DNA of 64,000 bases, taken from assembly GCF_023283925.1 (NCBI RefSeq), contig NZ_JAKIKX010000001.1, positions 124,001 to 188,000 of the forward strand, read 5' to 3'. The translations under genes were made by a program, and so were the position numbers. This stretch comes from Shewanella marisflavi. GTDB taxonomy: Bacteria > Pseudomonadota > Gammaproteobacteria > Enterobacterales > Shewanellaceae. The number at the start of each line of letters is the position of its first letter. The stretch's first letter is position 1. Under the pieces are notes generated by a model that did not search any database, was not told the DNA's origin, and worked only from the letters and a program-made list of their open reading frames with translations. Positions 1 through 9,212 of the stretch are shown here, piece after piece.

Positions 1-1
1 T

Positions 2-745
2 TTTGCCAAGACCATCAAGGAGAGCCGAGGCAATATTCTGTTGCCGGCGTTTTCAGTGGGTAGAGCCCAAGAACTGCTCTACCTGTTTCACCTTTATGCC
101 AAAGAGTGGGCCTTGTCGAACTGGCGTATCTGTCTCGACAGCCCTATGGCGATCAAGGCGACGCAGATTTATGTGGCCAATTATCAGTTGATGGATGAGG
201 ATTTTAAGCGTTTCACTCGCCTGTCTCCGGGCAAGCACCCACTGCTTTCTAATGTGGACTTTATCAATAGCACTGAGGAGTCGATGGAACTTAACGAGAT
301 CCATCAGGGGCTGATCATCATGGCTGGCAGTGGCATGTGTAACGGTGGCCGGATCCGCAGTCATCTGGAGCATAATCTGGCCAATCCTAAGTCAGATGTG
401 ATCATCTGTGGTTTCCAGGCTCTAGGTACGCCGGGCCGTTTACTGGTGGATGGCGCCGAGTCGCTTACGATTCATGGTCGTAATATTCCGGTGAAGGCCA
501 AGATACATACAGTGGGCGGGCTGTCTGCACATGCGGATCAGGCGGAGCTTATCCACTGGTATCAACACTTTGAACAGATGCCGCCATTGGTTTTAATCCA
601 TGGCGAGAAGGAGGCGCAGGAGCGGCTGCTGGCTAAGCTGACCGCCGAGACGAGTAAGCCGCCCCATGTGGTGATTGCCGAGCGCGGCGATACGCTGGAT
701 CTTAGTGCATTGCCTGAGCTAGTGTGGCTGCCTAGTAGAGATTAA
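2..745 (+). CDS. Beta-CASP metallo-beta-lactamase family protein, 3' part only
   Basis: The frame is open from the window edge, so the true start lies upstream; the first visible codons read FAKTIKESRGNILLPAFSVG. This is the C-terminal half of an MBL-fold RNA-processing-type protein. The beta-CASP region includes MAGSGMCNGGRI near 319-354. The RMMBL-like motif HTVGGLSAHADQAEL lies near 505-550. Family members are zinc-dependent RNA or nucleic-acid hydrolases, but the HxHxDH zinc motif would be upstream and cannot be checked. The gene ends about 70 bases before an antiporter gene on the same strand. Family placement is firm; the substrate is unknown. Confidence 0.85.
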   Translation, partial: FAKTIKESRGNILLPAFSVGRAQELLYLFHLYAKEWALSNWRICLDSPMAIKATQIYVANYQLMDEDFKRFTRLSPGKHPLLSNVDFINSTEESMELNEIHQGLIIMAGSGMCNGGRIRSHLEHNLANPKSDVIICGFQALGTPGRLLVDGAESLTIHGRNIPVKAKIHTVGGLSAHADQAELIHWYQHFEQMPPLVLIHGEKEAQERLLAKLTAETSKPPHVVIAERGDTLDLSALPELVWLPSRD

Positions 746-816
746 TCTTTCCTTGGAGGTAAAATCTCTGTTAGCTTAACGCTCAGCGAATGATATTAGC
801 CCAAGGAAATCATCAG

Positions 817-2046
817 ATGGATGAACATATCGTCATACTTATCATAGCCTTAGTTGTTTTGTTTTATGGCTATATTTCTAAATGGTTGGCGCGTTTCTAC
901 ATCTCGGGTCCTATGGTGTTTACCTTACTTGGTCTGCTTATGTCGCCCTACGGGCTCGATGTGGCTCAGGTCAAGGTAAATGCCGACTTTGTCACCACCT
1001 TGGTTGAGATCGCCTTGGTATTGGTACTCTTTAGTGATGCTGCGCTGTTAGATCTCAAGTTGCTCAAACAGTCTTGGCAGTTGCCGGCGCGGCTGCTGTT
1101 TATCGGTTTGCCTATTACCGTGGTGGCGGGAGCCGTAGTGGCCAGGTATTTCTTTCCCGATTTTCCCACTCTCTATCTGTTAATGTTGGCCTTATTGCTC
1201 ACGCCCACCGACGCGGCGCTGGGTAAGGCGGTTGTGTCAGATCCTAAGGTGCCTAAGAAGATTCGCTCCACCATCAATGTAGAGAGCGGCCTAAATGATG
1301 GCATTATCTTCCCCATATTGATCACTGTGGTCGCGATGATCTTGAGTGGGCTGGAAAAGGCTCAGGACAATAGCTGGCTGATGTATGTTGGCGAACAGAT
1401 TCTGTTCGGTGCCTTGGTGGGCGGCGTGGTCGGTTATCTGGGGACTAAGCTGCAGACTTTCTGTTTTAAGCGCGAGGGTATGGTGGAGACTTACCTTAAC
1501 TTGATCCCTATCGCGCTGGCTATCTTGGCTTACTACCTTGCCGAAGCGTTTTCGGGTAATGGCTTCATTGCGGCCTTCTTTGCCGGTCTCTATGCCGGAA
1601 ATACCAGTGAGATGGCCAGGGGGCATATTGAAGATTTCGCCGAGAGCGAAGGTGAGCTGCTGGTGTTGATCAGTTTCTTTATCTTCGGTCTGGCGTTCGT
1701 GCCCACCACCTTGCCCTATGTCACCTTTGATGTCGTGATCTATTCGCTGCTTAGCCTGACGCTGCTACGTATGTTACCTGTGATGGTATCTCTTATTGGC
1801 ACTAAGCTGGATCTTGCGACCATGGCCTTTATCGCCTGGTTTGGGCCCAGAGGGATCGCCTCAATTTTGTATGTACTCATCATTGCCCATGAAATGGGCG
1901 GTATCAAAGGGTTTGAGACCCTCTATAGCGTAGTGACTGTGACAGTTTTGATGAGCATACTGGCTCACGGCCTGTCGGCCCAGCCGCTGGCAAACTGGTA
2001 TGCCAAACGGCATCCAGATACCGAATCTAGCGCCAAACAAGATTAG
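817..2046 (+). CDS. CPA1 family sodium (or cation)/proton antiporter
   Basis: About 409 residues, mostly hydrophobic, with some 11-12 predicted membrane segments. Characteristic CPA1 features are TPTDAALGKAVVSD, the ESGLNDGI segment (the ND pair of the ion site) and a late FGPRGIASILYVL helix. It is expected to exchange Na+ or K+ for H+ at the inner membrane. A longer frame opens at ATG 790, but AAGGA at 803-807 sits well for ATG 817 (MDEHIVILI), so 817 is preferred. The gene converges on the MFS gene with only 11 bases between the stops. Ion specificity is not readable from sequence. Confidence 0.85.
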   Translation: MDEHIVILIIALVVLFYGYISKWLARFYISGPMVFTLLGLLMSPYGLDVAQVKVNADFVTTLVEIALVLVLFSDAALLDLKLLKQSWQLPARLLFIGLPITVVAGAVVARYFFPDFPTLYLLMLALLLTPTDAALGKAVVSDPKVPKKIRSTINVESGLNDGIIFPILITVVAMILSGLEKAQDNSWLMYVGEQILFGALVGGVVGYLGTKLQTFCFKREGMVETYLNLIPIALAILAYYLAEAFSGNGFIAAFFAGLYAGNTSEMARGHIEDFAESEGELLVLISFFIFGLAFVPTTLPYVTFDVVIYSLLSLTLLRMLPVMVSLIGTKLDLATMAFIAWFGPRGIASILYVLIIAHEMGGIKGFETLYSVVTVTVLMSILAHGLSAQPLANWYAKRHPDTESSAKQD

Positions 2047-2057
2047 GGCGCCAAGCT

Positions 2058-3230
2058 TTAGTTTTGCAGATGATCGGTTTGTGTATGGATCTTCTGCATG
2101 CTCTTGATCAGCATGTAGAGGCAGGTGCTGAGCAGACAGATCCCCAGATAGAGCATCATGCCCTGACGCTTATTATCTAAGGTTAAGGCGAGTAAAGGAC
2201 CGGCAACTGACCCCAGGCTGTAACAGAGCAGCATCAACTCGGTTGCCGATACCAGCTTAACCGAGGGCAGTTTGTCACAGGCCAGTGAGATAGCCACCGG
2301 ATAAAGGGCGAAGCTCGCCGCGCCCAAGATAAAGTAGCTCAACGCCTTGAGGGTAATATCATTGGACTCTATGGCGCCGATCACTCCCATTAAGCCTATT
2401 AGGCAACACATGGCCATCAAGAGACGCTTATCCATACGGGGTGAGAGATAACTGACTAGTGGCTGTATCGCCATACCGCCCAAAATGATAGCGGCCATCA
2501 GTAGCCCTGTTAGGTTAGGCTCTCCCACTTGCTTGGCAATGTAGACAGGCATCAGGCCGTAGATGGGCCCCAGCAGCAGGCCTGAGACCAGGCAGCCTAC
2601 AATTGCTGGCCGGCTAAGGCCTGCGATCTCTTTGATGGAGAGTTTCTGTTGCTGTTGATGAGAGGGTTGTCCCGAGGTGATTAGCAGTGGCGCCAGCATG
2701 GCCAGTGCCAATAGGGCGATCACAAATAGGTAGGGTAATACGCCTTGGGTACCGACTTCACCTATGGCCAGTTGTCCGACGGCGCTACCGCCATAGAGAC
2801 AGGCCATGTAGATCCCCAATCGCTTAGCTCTTGCCTTCAGGCTGTTAGCCATCAATAACCAAGACTCAACCACTACAAAGACACCGGCAACGGCAAACCC
2901 GCCCAGCAGACGTGCTCCCAGCCAGATGCCTGCAGTTGGCAGCAGCAACATAGCGAATATGCTGGCGATTATTAGCGCCAGAAACAGCATAAAGGCTTGT
3001 CGATGACCGACTTTCGCTATGATGCGCTCGGCTCTGAGTGCACCGATAAGTAAGCCGAGGTAGAAGATGCTGGCAAGCCAAGGTGCCAATTGCTCTGACA
3101 GGCCAAAACTGTGCAGCGACAATGGAATAAGGCTCATAAGAAAGCCTGATGCAAGGGCAAAGAAGGACAGTCCTATAATGGGTGCTGTAGGATTGTTCGA
3201 TTTACAGTTATCGGCGACGTCTAACACCAA
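2058..3230 (-). CDS. MFS transporter, YcaD-like
   Basis: A 390-residue protein with about 12 hydrophobic segments arranged as two halves, as in major facilitator permeases. Between them is a polar, glutamine-rich central loop (SHQQQQKLSIKE). The first half carries an MFS motif-A-like turn, ALRAERIIAKVGHRQA. The pattern resembles the E. coli YcaD type of uncharacterised permease. The substrate is unknown and no catabolic neighbours suggest one. The reading frame is intact and of family-typical length. Its upstream region is the 367-base gap described separately. Confidence 0.8.
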   Translation of the reverse strand: MVLDVADNCKSNNPTAPIIGLSFFALASGFLMSLIPLSLHSFGLSEQLAPWLASIFYLGLLIGALRAERIIAKVGHRQAFMLFLALIIASIFAMLLLPTAGIWLGARLLGGFAVAGVFVVVESWLLMANSLKARAKRLGIYMACLYGGSAVGQLAIGEVGTQGVLPYLFVIALLALAMLAPLLITSGQPSHQQQQKLSIKEIAGLSRPAIVGCLVSGLLLGPIYGLMPVYIAKQVGEPNLTGLLMAAIILGGMAIQPLVSYLSPRMDKRLLMAMCCLIGLMGVIGAIESNDITLKALSYFILGAASFALYPVAISLACDKLPSVKLVSATELMLLCYSLGSVAGPLLALTLDNKRQGMMLYLGICLLSTCLYMLIKSMQKIHTQTDHLQN

Positions 3231-3552
3231 TAATCTCCAACTTATCTATCATAAATGGCGGTAAAATTAGGTAGGTTACCTGTGTTGCCATTTATCGCGG
3301 GTTTAGCGGGAAGCGAAATGTAGTGCCAGATTCGATGCAAGTAAAGTGAATTTTATATTTTGTCGTTTTTTTGATTGAAAACGTGCCAAATGTGGCAAAT
3401 AAATGTCCGCTTTTGTCTTGGATAGCAGATGAGGCGGGCTTAGTGAATGAAGAGTCTTTCTGATTGCTTAACTAGTTTATCTCACCTTTAAACCCTCTTT
3501 GTTAACCTGTTTTGTTGAGTATTTGTTGCTTAATGCGCTTAGGGAGGTTTAA
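3231..3552. other. Intergenic region upstream of the MFS gene
   Basis: No convincing reading frame was found. The stretch is AT-rich with runs such as TTTTGTCGTTTTTTTGATTG near 3359-3378, and probably holds the leftward promoter of the MFS transporter. No clean -35/-10 pair or operator could be assigned by eye. Confidence 0.4.
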
Positions 3553-3578
3553 AGCCGTAAAAATGAATGTTTACGGCT
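3553..3578 (-). terminator. Stem-loop downstream of the methyltransferase gene
   Basis: Perfect 9-base arms AGCCGTAAA (3553-3561) and TTTACGGCT (3570-3578) around an 8-base loop, 20 bases past the stop of the leftward methyltransferase gene. On the minus strand the stem is followed by TTAAACC, a poor T tract. It is therefore a plausible but weak intrinsic terminator. Confidence 0.5.
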
Positions 3579-3597
3579 TGATGTGGTTAGGGGGTGT

Positions 3598-4605
3598 CTA
3601 ATTGAGCGTCAGGGCGACTATCTTTAGGGGATGATTGCCATCGAAAGAGGGGAAGTCGTCATGGCAATGCAGCCATTCAATCTGGCTTACTTCGCGTCCC
3701 TGCTTTTCGACGCAGCGGATCAGAGATTTCAGCCAGGTTTCGCGCTCTACTTTTGCCACATTGTTGCAGCAAACGATAGTGCCACCGGTACGCGTTGTCA
3801 TCATGGCAGGTTTAAATAGGCTCTGGTAGTCATTGACTAAGTCGACGATACCAAAGGGGCTCTTAGCAAAGCGTGGCGGATCGAGAAATACCAGGTCAAA
3901 CTGGCGTGGTGCCAGTTTTGGATAGCTGGGCAGTTTTTGGTTGCGGCGGCCGCCCACCTTCATGCCCGCCAGCTGACGCATTGCCGGAAAGGCATCGCTT
4001 TGAATAAATTCGCAGGTGTCGCCTACCTCGTTGAGTTCGGCATTACGGCGTCCGGCGGCGAGAGCAAATGAGGAAAAGTCCACATTGGTCACCTTGGTCG
4101 CCCCGCCCACCGCGGCGGCTGTGCCTATACCACAGGTGTAGGAAAACAGGTTCAGTACGGTTTTCCCCTTGCTATGGGCTTTGACGTATTCGCGGCCGAT
4201 GCGCATGTCGAGAAACAGCAAGGGGTCTTGGCCTTCATGGCGAAGCTTGCTGATGAAATGGATATCGTTTTCCAGCATTTGCTGTTCGGCGCGGGCAAAG
4301 CACTCGAGATCGTCTGTTAGCGCATTGAGAATACGAGAGTTTTTATTGGATCTGTCATTGTAGATAACCGGAAGATCCTCGACCTTTAGCAGTTCATCGC
4401 TAAGGGCCGTCAATTCATCCTGTGGCAGCGACTCGTGAAAGCTCTGCACTAACCATGCATCGCCATAGCGATCTATGGTGAGTCCGTTGATGCCTTCAAC
4501 TGTACCGTGGAAGACGCGAAAACAGTTGGTATTGGCGGCTTGTGCATCGGCAAGCAGGGCCGTTCTTTGGCTTAATGCTTGGCGGAGCAGCGCGGCATTG
4601 GACAT
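3598..4605 (-). CDS. Class I SAM-dependent methyltransferase, RlmI/RlmK-like (COG1092 type)
   Basis: About 335 residues from ATG 4605 (MSNAALLRQ). The longest frame starts at 4659, but its extra 18 residues look unlike the family. A FRVFHGTVEGINGLTIDRYG region precedes a Rossmann methyltransferase core with VLNLFSYTCGIGTAAA (SAM loop) and LVFLDPPRFAKSPFG (the DPPRF catalytic-type motif). Relatives of this family make m5C or m7G marks on 23S rRNA. The N-terminal PUA domain of RlmI is not evident, so the target base cannot be assigned. It is a single-gene unit transcribed leftward, ending in the stem-loop at 3553-3578. Confidence 0.8.
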   Translation of the reverse strand: MSNAALLRQALSQRTALLADAQAANTNCFRVFHGTVEGINGLTIDRYGDAWLVQSFHESLPQDELTALSDELLKVEDLPVIYNDRSNKNSRILNALTDDLECFARAEQQMLENDIHFISKLRHEGQDPLLFLDMRIGREYVKAHSKGKTVLNLFSYTCGIGTAAAVGGATKVTNVDFSSFALAAGRRNAELNEVGDTCEFIQSDAFPAMRQLAGMKVGGRRNQKLPSYPKLAPRQFDLVFLDPPRFAKSPFGIVDLVNDYQSLFKPAMMTTRTGGTIVCCNNVAKVERETWLKSLIRCVEKQGREVSQIEWLHCHDDFPSFDGNHPLKIVALTLN

Positions 4606-4711
4606 GAGCTTATGATCTCTAATCGGTGGTATGCTGAGTGTGAGCACGGATAATAGCAAATATTCACCCCCTTGGGGGGATTAAGGGTGTCGTCGATAAT
4701 AGGGAGTCGGT

Positions 4712-5347
4712 ATGAAACTTGTGTTGGTTCATGGGATCTTTAATACGGGGCATGTCATGGGCTGGATGCGACGTCAGTTTGAGCGCCAGGGCTATGAGTG
4801 CCTGACCCCGACACTGGCTCCTTTTGATGGTCGCCGAGGGATTGCTCATGCGGCCAAACAGCTGCAGAGGTTTATCGATGCGAGTATTGCAGAAGATGAG
4901 CCGATCTCCCTGATAGGTTTTAGTATGGGGGGCATAGTTGCCCGCTATTATCTGCAGCACCTTGATGGGCATAAACGTACCAAGGCGCTGTTTTCTATCT
5001 CTTCTCCACACCATGGCAGTTATCTTGCCTGGTTGCCATATCCCTCAATGGCGATGCGGGAACTACGCCCAAGGAGTGAGCTGCTTTGCCAGCTGGCGCG
5101 CAGTGAATCTCGGTTAACGGGTATCGACCTCTACTCGTTTCGCACTCCGATAGATTTCACCATAGTGCCGAGTCGCAGTTCTCATTGGCCTCTAGCCGAG
5201 AACCGAGTGATCTGGTGTCCGCTGCATCTGTCGATGATCTTCAGTCGCCGTGTGGTGGCAGAGATCTTAATGGGGTTGATGCAGCTGCCGGCGCGCGCTA
5301 ATAGTGCGCCAGAGGTCGGGGAGCGCCTCCAGGGAGCAGAGGATTAA
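4712..5347 (+). CDS. Small alpha/beta hydrolase, lipase/esterase-like
   Basis: A 211-residue alpha/beta-hydrolase. It starts directly with the first strand and oxyanion turn (MKLVLVHGIFNTGHVM) and has the nucleophile elbow GFSMGG around residue 71. The histidine candidate lies in CPLHLSM near residue 171. There is no signal peptide, so a cytoplasmic location is likely. The start is an ATG after GGGAGTCGGT. The last 81 bases overlap the end of the convergent rarD gene, so the final residues (LMQLPARANSAPEV...) are read from DNA that also encodes RarD. The substrate is unknown. Confidence 0.8.
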   Translation: MKLVLVHGIFNTGHVMGWMRRQFERQGYECLTPTLAPFDGRRGIAHAAKQLQRFIDASIAEDEPISLIGFSMGGIVARYYLQHLDGHKRTKALFSISSPHHGSYLAWLPYPSMAMRELRPRSELLCQLARSESRLTGIDLYSFRTPIDFTIVPSRSSHWPLAENRVIWCPLHLSMIFSRRVVAEILMGLMQLPARANSAPEVGERLQGAED

Positions 5348-6193
5348 TCCTGTCCAGATCAGGGCGAAGCTCACCGCCTTGACGCTATCAAACACCTCGT
5401 TAAACAGAAAGATTGCCAGCAGAAAGTGCATGGTGGGCTCTATGTATTGCATCAAGCCCACCATGGAGAGACTGGTGTGGCGAATCGCCAGGGCAAAGAA
5501 GATCAACGGCAGCAGGGTCACCGGCGCCGAGCCCATGTAGAGCAGCAAGTTGCCTGCCCCCGCAGAAAGGGCTTGGCTCTGCCCGGTGGCGCTGAGGTAA
5601 AGCAGATATGCTGCGGCAATCGGCGTGAGTAGCGCAGCCTCTATGGTGACCGAAGTGAGTGAGTCGAAGCGGATAAACTTCTTACACAGGCCGTAGAGGG
5701 CGAAAAAGCTGCCCATCAGCAGGGCAAGCCAGGGCAATTGACCATAGGCCATGACCATATAGCCGATCCCAAGGCCACCTAGGACGACCGCCCACTTCTG
5801 TGCTAGTGACAGTCTGTCTTTAAGGCAGATGACACCCAGACCTATGGCAAACAGTGGATTGATAAAGAAGCCCAGGCTGGCGGCCAATACCTGACCATGG
5901 GTTAACGCCCAAGTGAAGCTATACCAAGAGACACACATGATTAGCGAAGCCAGTCCACATAGGGCAATGGAAGGAAGGTTGGCCTTTAGCATCGACAGTG
6001 TGGGGAGTGGTTTTCTCAGCAGCAGAAAAACCAGCAGCATAAAGGGAACTGAGCAGAGCAGGCGAATCGCCAGCATCTCGGTCACATCGGCACCGGGCAG
6101 AAACTGATAATAGAGGGGCAGGAGTCCCCAGAGCAGAAACGAGACGATCGCCAAGGCGTTGCCTTTGGCGCTAACTTGAGTGGTGCAGGGCAT
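5267..6193 (-). CDS. rarD: EamA/RarD family drug/metabolite permease
   Basis: A 308-residue inner-membrane protein with about ten transmembrane helices in two EamA-type repeats. SFLLWGLLPLYYQFL at the N-terminus and VGLMQYIEPTMHFLLA late in the protein are typical of RarD (chloramphenicol-sensitive-type protein). The length matches the family (about 296-300). Substrate is not known for most RarD proteins. The gene converges with the hydrolase gene and its C-terminal tail (DLWRTISARRQLHQPH) lies within the 81-base overlap at 5267-5347. Confidence 0.87.
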   Translation of the reverse strand: MPCTTQVSAKGNALAIVSFLLWGLLPLYYQFLPGADVTEMLAIRLLCSVPFMLLVFLLLRKPLPTLSMLKANLPSIALCGLASLIMCVSWYSFTWALTHGQVLAASLGFFINPLFAIGLGVICLKDRLSLAQKWAVVLGGLGIGYMVMAYGQLPWLALLMGSFFALYGLCKKFIRFDSLTSVTIEAALLTPIAAAYLLYLSATGQSQALSAGAGNLLLYMGSAPVTLLPLIFFALAIRHTSLSMVGLMQYIEPTMHFLLAIFLFNEVFDSVKAVSFALIWTGLILCSLEALPDLWRTISARRQLHQPH

Positions 6194-6421
6194 AGGGTTC
6201 TCTAGTGCTGTTGGCTGTAACAGTGTCAGGCTGCCGTAGCTGGGTTATACGGCAATGCACACAATAAAGGCTTGTTGACCTTACTGAAATTGGTGCGGAT
6301 TTTCGCACTCAAACCTCAGGCTGGCTGTGAGGTGGATCACTCTTGTCCGGATTTTTTATCGTTAAGGCATTGCCTTTCAATATCTGGGTTAAGGTACAAT
6401 TTGTCCAAGCTAAGCCTTGAT

Positions 6422-7126
6422 ATGAGCCTGATAATGAATAAGATCCATGTACAGATGACCAAAGATGGTTCTCATACCCTAATGAGTAGCCTGTTTGATG
6501 ATAGCTACCATGCTCATAATGGGGCCATGAGTGAGTCTGAACATGTCTATATACAGGCTGGGTTTGCGGCGCTTGATCCGGCCTTTAAACAGGTCAGCAT
6601 TCTCGAGTTAGGTTTTGGCTCTGGGATGAACGCCATACTGACCCTCAAACAGGCTTTAGGCTGTGAGGGTAAGATAACCCGGCCGATCCGTTTCGTGACC
6701 GTTGAGGCCTATCCTGTGCCGAGAGAGGTGATCGCACAGCTTAACTACAAGCAGCATCTCTCGCCCGCCCTGCGCATACTCTTCGATCGGCTGCACACTG
6801 CCCCTTGGGGTGAGGATGTCACCCTCTGCCCAGGTTTTGTGATACATAAAATTCATGGCAGCTGGGATCGAGTGCAGTTACCGCAGGCGTCAGTCAATTT
6901 GGTGTTCTATGATGGTTTTGCGCCGAGTAAGCAGCCAGAGCTATGGACACAAGATAACTTCGAGCGTCTCTTTCCCGCCATGATGCCTGGTGGCATGTTG
7001 GTTAGCTACTGTGCCAATGGTCAGTTTAAGCGCAACCTTAAGGCGGTGGGCTTCACGGTGAAGCCCTACCCGGGGGCGTTGGGGAGGCGGGAGATGACTC
7101 GCGCCTGGAAGCCCTTAGTTGAGTAA
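6422..7126 (+). CDS. Stand-alone MnmD-like methyltransferase (MnmC N-domain type)
   Basis: About 234 residues from ATG 6422 (ATG 6434 is equally possible; the 50 residues upstream are unlike the family). Motifs match the methyltransferase domain of bifunctional MnmC: LELGFGSGMNAILTL (SAM loop), VFYDGFAPSKQPELWTQ, and a C-terminal GRREMTRAW. MnmC's methyltransferase half completes mnm5 modification at U34 of some tRNAs. Here the FAD-dependent oxidase half is absent and the frame ends normally. It may act as a separate MnmD or be a paralogue beside a full MnmC elsewhere. Function on tRNA is inferred from family only. Confidence 0.78.
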   Translation: MSLIMNKIHVQMTKDGSHTLMSSLFDDSYHAHNGAMSESEHVYIQAGFAALDPAFKQVSILELGFGSGMNAILTLKQALGCEGKITRPIRFVTVEAYPVPREVIAQLNYKQHLSPALRILFDRLHTAPWGEDVTLCPGFVIHKIHGSWDRVQLPQASVNLVFYDGFAPSKQPELWTQDNFERLFPAMMPGGMLVSYCANGQFKRNLKAVGFTVKPYPGALGRREMTRAWKPLVE

Positions 7127-7234
7127 GTAGGCTATTTATTCGCTTTTGTTTGTAACAAGGCATTAACTTAGCTTTATTTTTCGCAGGGAATCGATAGATT
7201 AGAACCTTCCTAAGATCTCCCAGGGAAATGATCT

Positions 7235-8767
7235 GTGAAAAAACTGGCAATAAATTTCTGCTTTACTTGGGTTAGCGCTTGCTTGCTGATGGTGTCAATC
7301 GGTCAGGCGCAGGGGGATGCCTCAAATCCACTGGCGTTTGTCTCGCAACGCATCGATACCGGCTTTAAGCTGACTCATCCTTTGGTGAGTGCCAATTTGC
7401 TTGGCGATGGCAACAAGGAGTTGCTGGCGATAGGTGTCGATGACACCCAGACCAAGTGGCTCGCCGTCTACAGCTTGGATGGCGTCAGTCAGCAGTATCG
7501 CTTATTGCATAAGCTATCACTTGCCAATGACCTGTTTCGTTTCGATGTGACCGCTAAGCCTAAACAGGCTGACGCGCTGCAATCTGTCTACTTTATGTCG
7601 CGCTCCCATCTGTCTAAGTTAACTTTCAGTGAAAAGGAGATGGCGATCAGTGAGCTGTTTCCCATCGCCCCGCTGGTGGTGAAGCAGCGTATTGAGTTTA
7701 TCGCTCGTGGTCATTTTGTACGGGATCTCAACCAGGATGGCCGAGACGATTTCATCGTAGGCCAGTTCGACCAAACTCAGCTTTTTTTAGGGCAGGGCGA
7801 AGGTTGGCTAAATCAAACCTTAGCGATTAAGCCTAAGGTGCTGCTCTATCGTGATGGCGCTCGTTACAGTGAGGCCAAACTCTATTTTGCCGATATGGAT
7901 CTCGATGGTCTTGATGACATTATCAAGGTGGGTGAGGGTGAGCTTGAGATCTATGGCCAACATCAAGATGGTCAGTTTGAAACCTATCCCAGGTATCTGG
8001 CGGTCAGTCAGGCGATCAGTGGCCTGGATTGGTGGGACAGGCGTGACGCCTATGGTGAGGCGCTGGATCAAAGTGACCTTATCTACCGCAAGGTGGAGCA
8101 GATTAAAGATCTCGACGCCGATGGTATCGTCGACATGGTGGTGCGCTATACCAAAAGCTCTGGGGTGCTTGATAGGGTCAACGACTACGAGATCTATTTC
8201 GGCAGCCGCGGGGAGAATCGTGTTCAGTTTGGTAAGCAGCCCCAGAGCGTGATCAGAGCCGATGGCACCCTGACGGGCTTCGAGCTGGTGGACATCGACC
8301 TAGATGATCGCAGCGAGGTATTGGTGTCGGGCTTCGATATCGGCCTGTCGCAGATCATCGGCGCCCTGGTTTCCGGGAGCATAGATCAAGATGTGCATCT
8401 GTTTAAGATGGACAAAAATGGCCGCTTTGCCAGTCGGCCCAATATGAGTAAGTCTGTTGAGTTAAGTTTTAGTCTGACATCGGGACAGAGCGGCACGCCC
8501 GTGGTCACCCTTGCCGATATCGATGGCGATAAGCGCCAGGATCTGCTGCTCTCTGATGGTGAACAGGAGCTGGATCTCTACCTTGGTAGTGAAAAAGGTG
8601 CCCCGTTTGCTCACAAGGATAGCTTGAAGCTGACCTTGCCCAAAGATGGCGAGATGCTGAGCAGTGACGATTTGAATCAGGATGGTAAGGCGGATCTGCT
8701 GATCAAGTATGGTCGTCAAGACAAGGCGGATCTGCAGAGCCAATTTTTGGTGATCATGACCCAATGA
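7235..8767 (+). CDS. Secreted FG-GAP/VCBS repeat protein
   Basis: A 510-residue exported protein starting at GTG 7235, with AGGGA at 7222-7226 as ribosome-binding site. The signal peptide ends near GQAQG (residue 27). The body holds at least six calcium-loop repeats of the DxDxDGxxD type: DLNQDGRDDFIVG, DMDLDGLDDIIKVG, DLDADGIVDMVV, DIDLDDRSEVLVSG, DIDGDKRQDLLLSD and DLNQDGKADLLIKYG. This is the pattern of FG-GAP beta-propellers, which bind calcium and often mediate extracytoplasmic binding. No catalytic domain is visible. The role is unknown; no partner genes are adjacent. Confidence 0.78.
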   Translation: MKKLAINFCFTWVSACLLMVSIGQAQGDASNPLAFVSQRIDTGFKLTHPLVSANLLGDGNKELLAIGVDDTQTKWLAVYSLDGVSQQYRLLHKLSLANDLFRFDVTAKPKQADALQSVYFMSRSHLSKLTFSEKEMAISELFPIAPLVVKQRIEFIARGHFVRDLNQDGRDDFIVGQFDQTQLFLGQGEGWLNQTLAIKPKVLLYRDGARYSEAKLYFADMDLDGLDDIIKVGEGELEIYGQHQDGQFETYPRYLAVSQAISGLDWWDRRDAYGEALDQSDLIYRKVEQIKDLDADGIVDMVVRYTKSSGVLDRVNDYEIYFGSRGENRVQFGKQPQSVIRADGTLTGFELVDIDLDDRSEVLVSGFDIGLSQIIGALVSGSIDQDVHLFKMDKNGRFASRPNMSKSVELSFSLTSGQSGTPVVTLADIDGDKRQDLLLSDGEQELDLYLGSEKGAPFAHKDSLKLTLPKDGEMLSSDDLNQDGKADLLIKYGRQDKADLQSQFLVIMTQ

Positions 8768-8977
8768 CCTGATGTAGAGGCGGTGATACGAATTGTAGCA
8801 ATTCAACTCACTGGCATTTGCTGGCAATAAGCCAATAAGGTTCAGATGGTTAGCTCATCTCATGCCTTAATCTAAATTTAAGGTCATTTTTGCTTAAGTT
8901 TGGTTTAATTTTGTCCAAATACCCTTGACCATATTATGACCTATGGGTCAGTGAATGATGTAGTCTAAGGGTTGTGT

Positions 8978-9190
8978 ATGATAGGTTTTGGCCGCGCCAG
9001 CAGTTCTGCGGGAGCAGATGTCGCAGTAAATATCATCACCTACCTGGGAGCTGGATGCTTATTGGTGGTGGTCGTAGGGTTTACAATAGCCCTTTATAAA
9101 GAATGGTTGGTCGTTCGTCGCTTCGACGCCGAAAAGCAGCGGCAGAAATTTTACGATAGTCTCTCCAATATCACGACGAGATCCCGCTAA
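8978..9190 (+). CDS. Small single-pass membrane protein
   Basis: A 70-residue protein starting MIGFGRASSS, with TAAGG at 8966-8970 seven bases before ATG 8978. Residues about 19-42 form one hydrophobic helix, followed by a positively charged stretch (EWLVVRRFDAEKQRQKF). By the positive-inside rule the C-terminus should be cytoplasmic. No known family was recognised. It stands alone after a 210-base gap; the region just upstream (8880-8940) is AT-rich and could hold its promoter. Confidence 0.55.
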   Translation: MIGFGRASSSAGADVAVNIITYLGAGCLLVVVVGFTIALYKEWLVVRRFDAEKQRQKFYDSLSNITTRSR

Positions 9191-9212
9191 CGTTAGCAGC
9201 TTATTTATCTGT

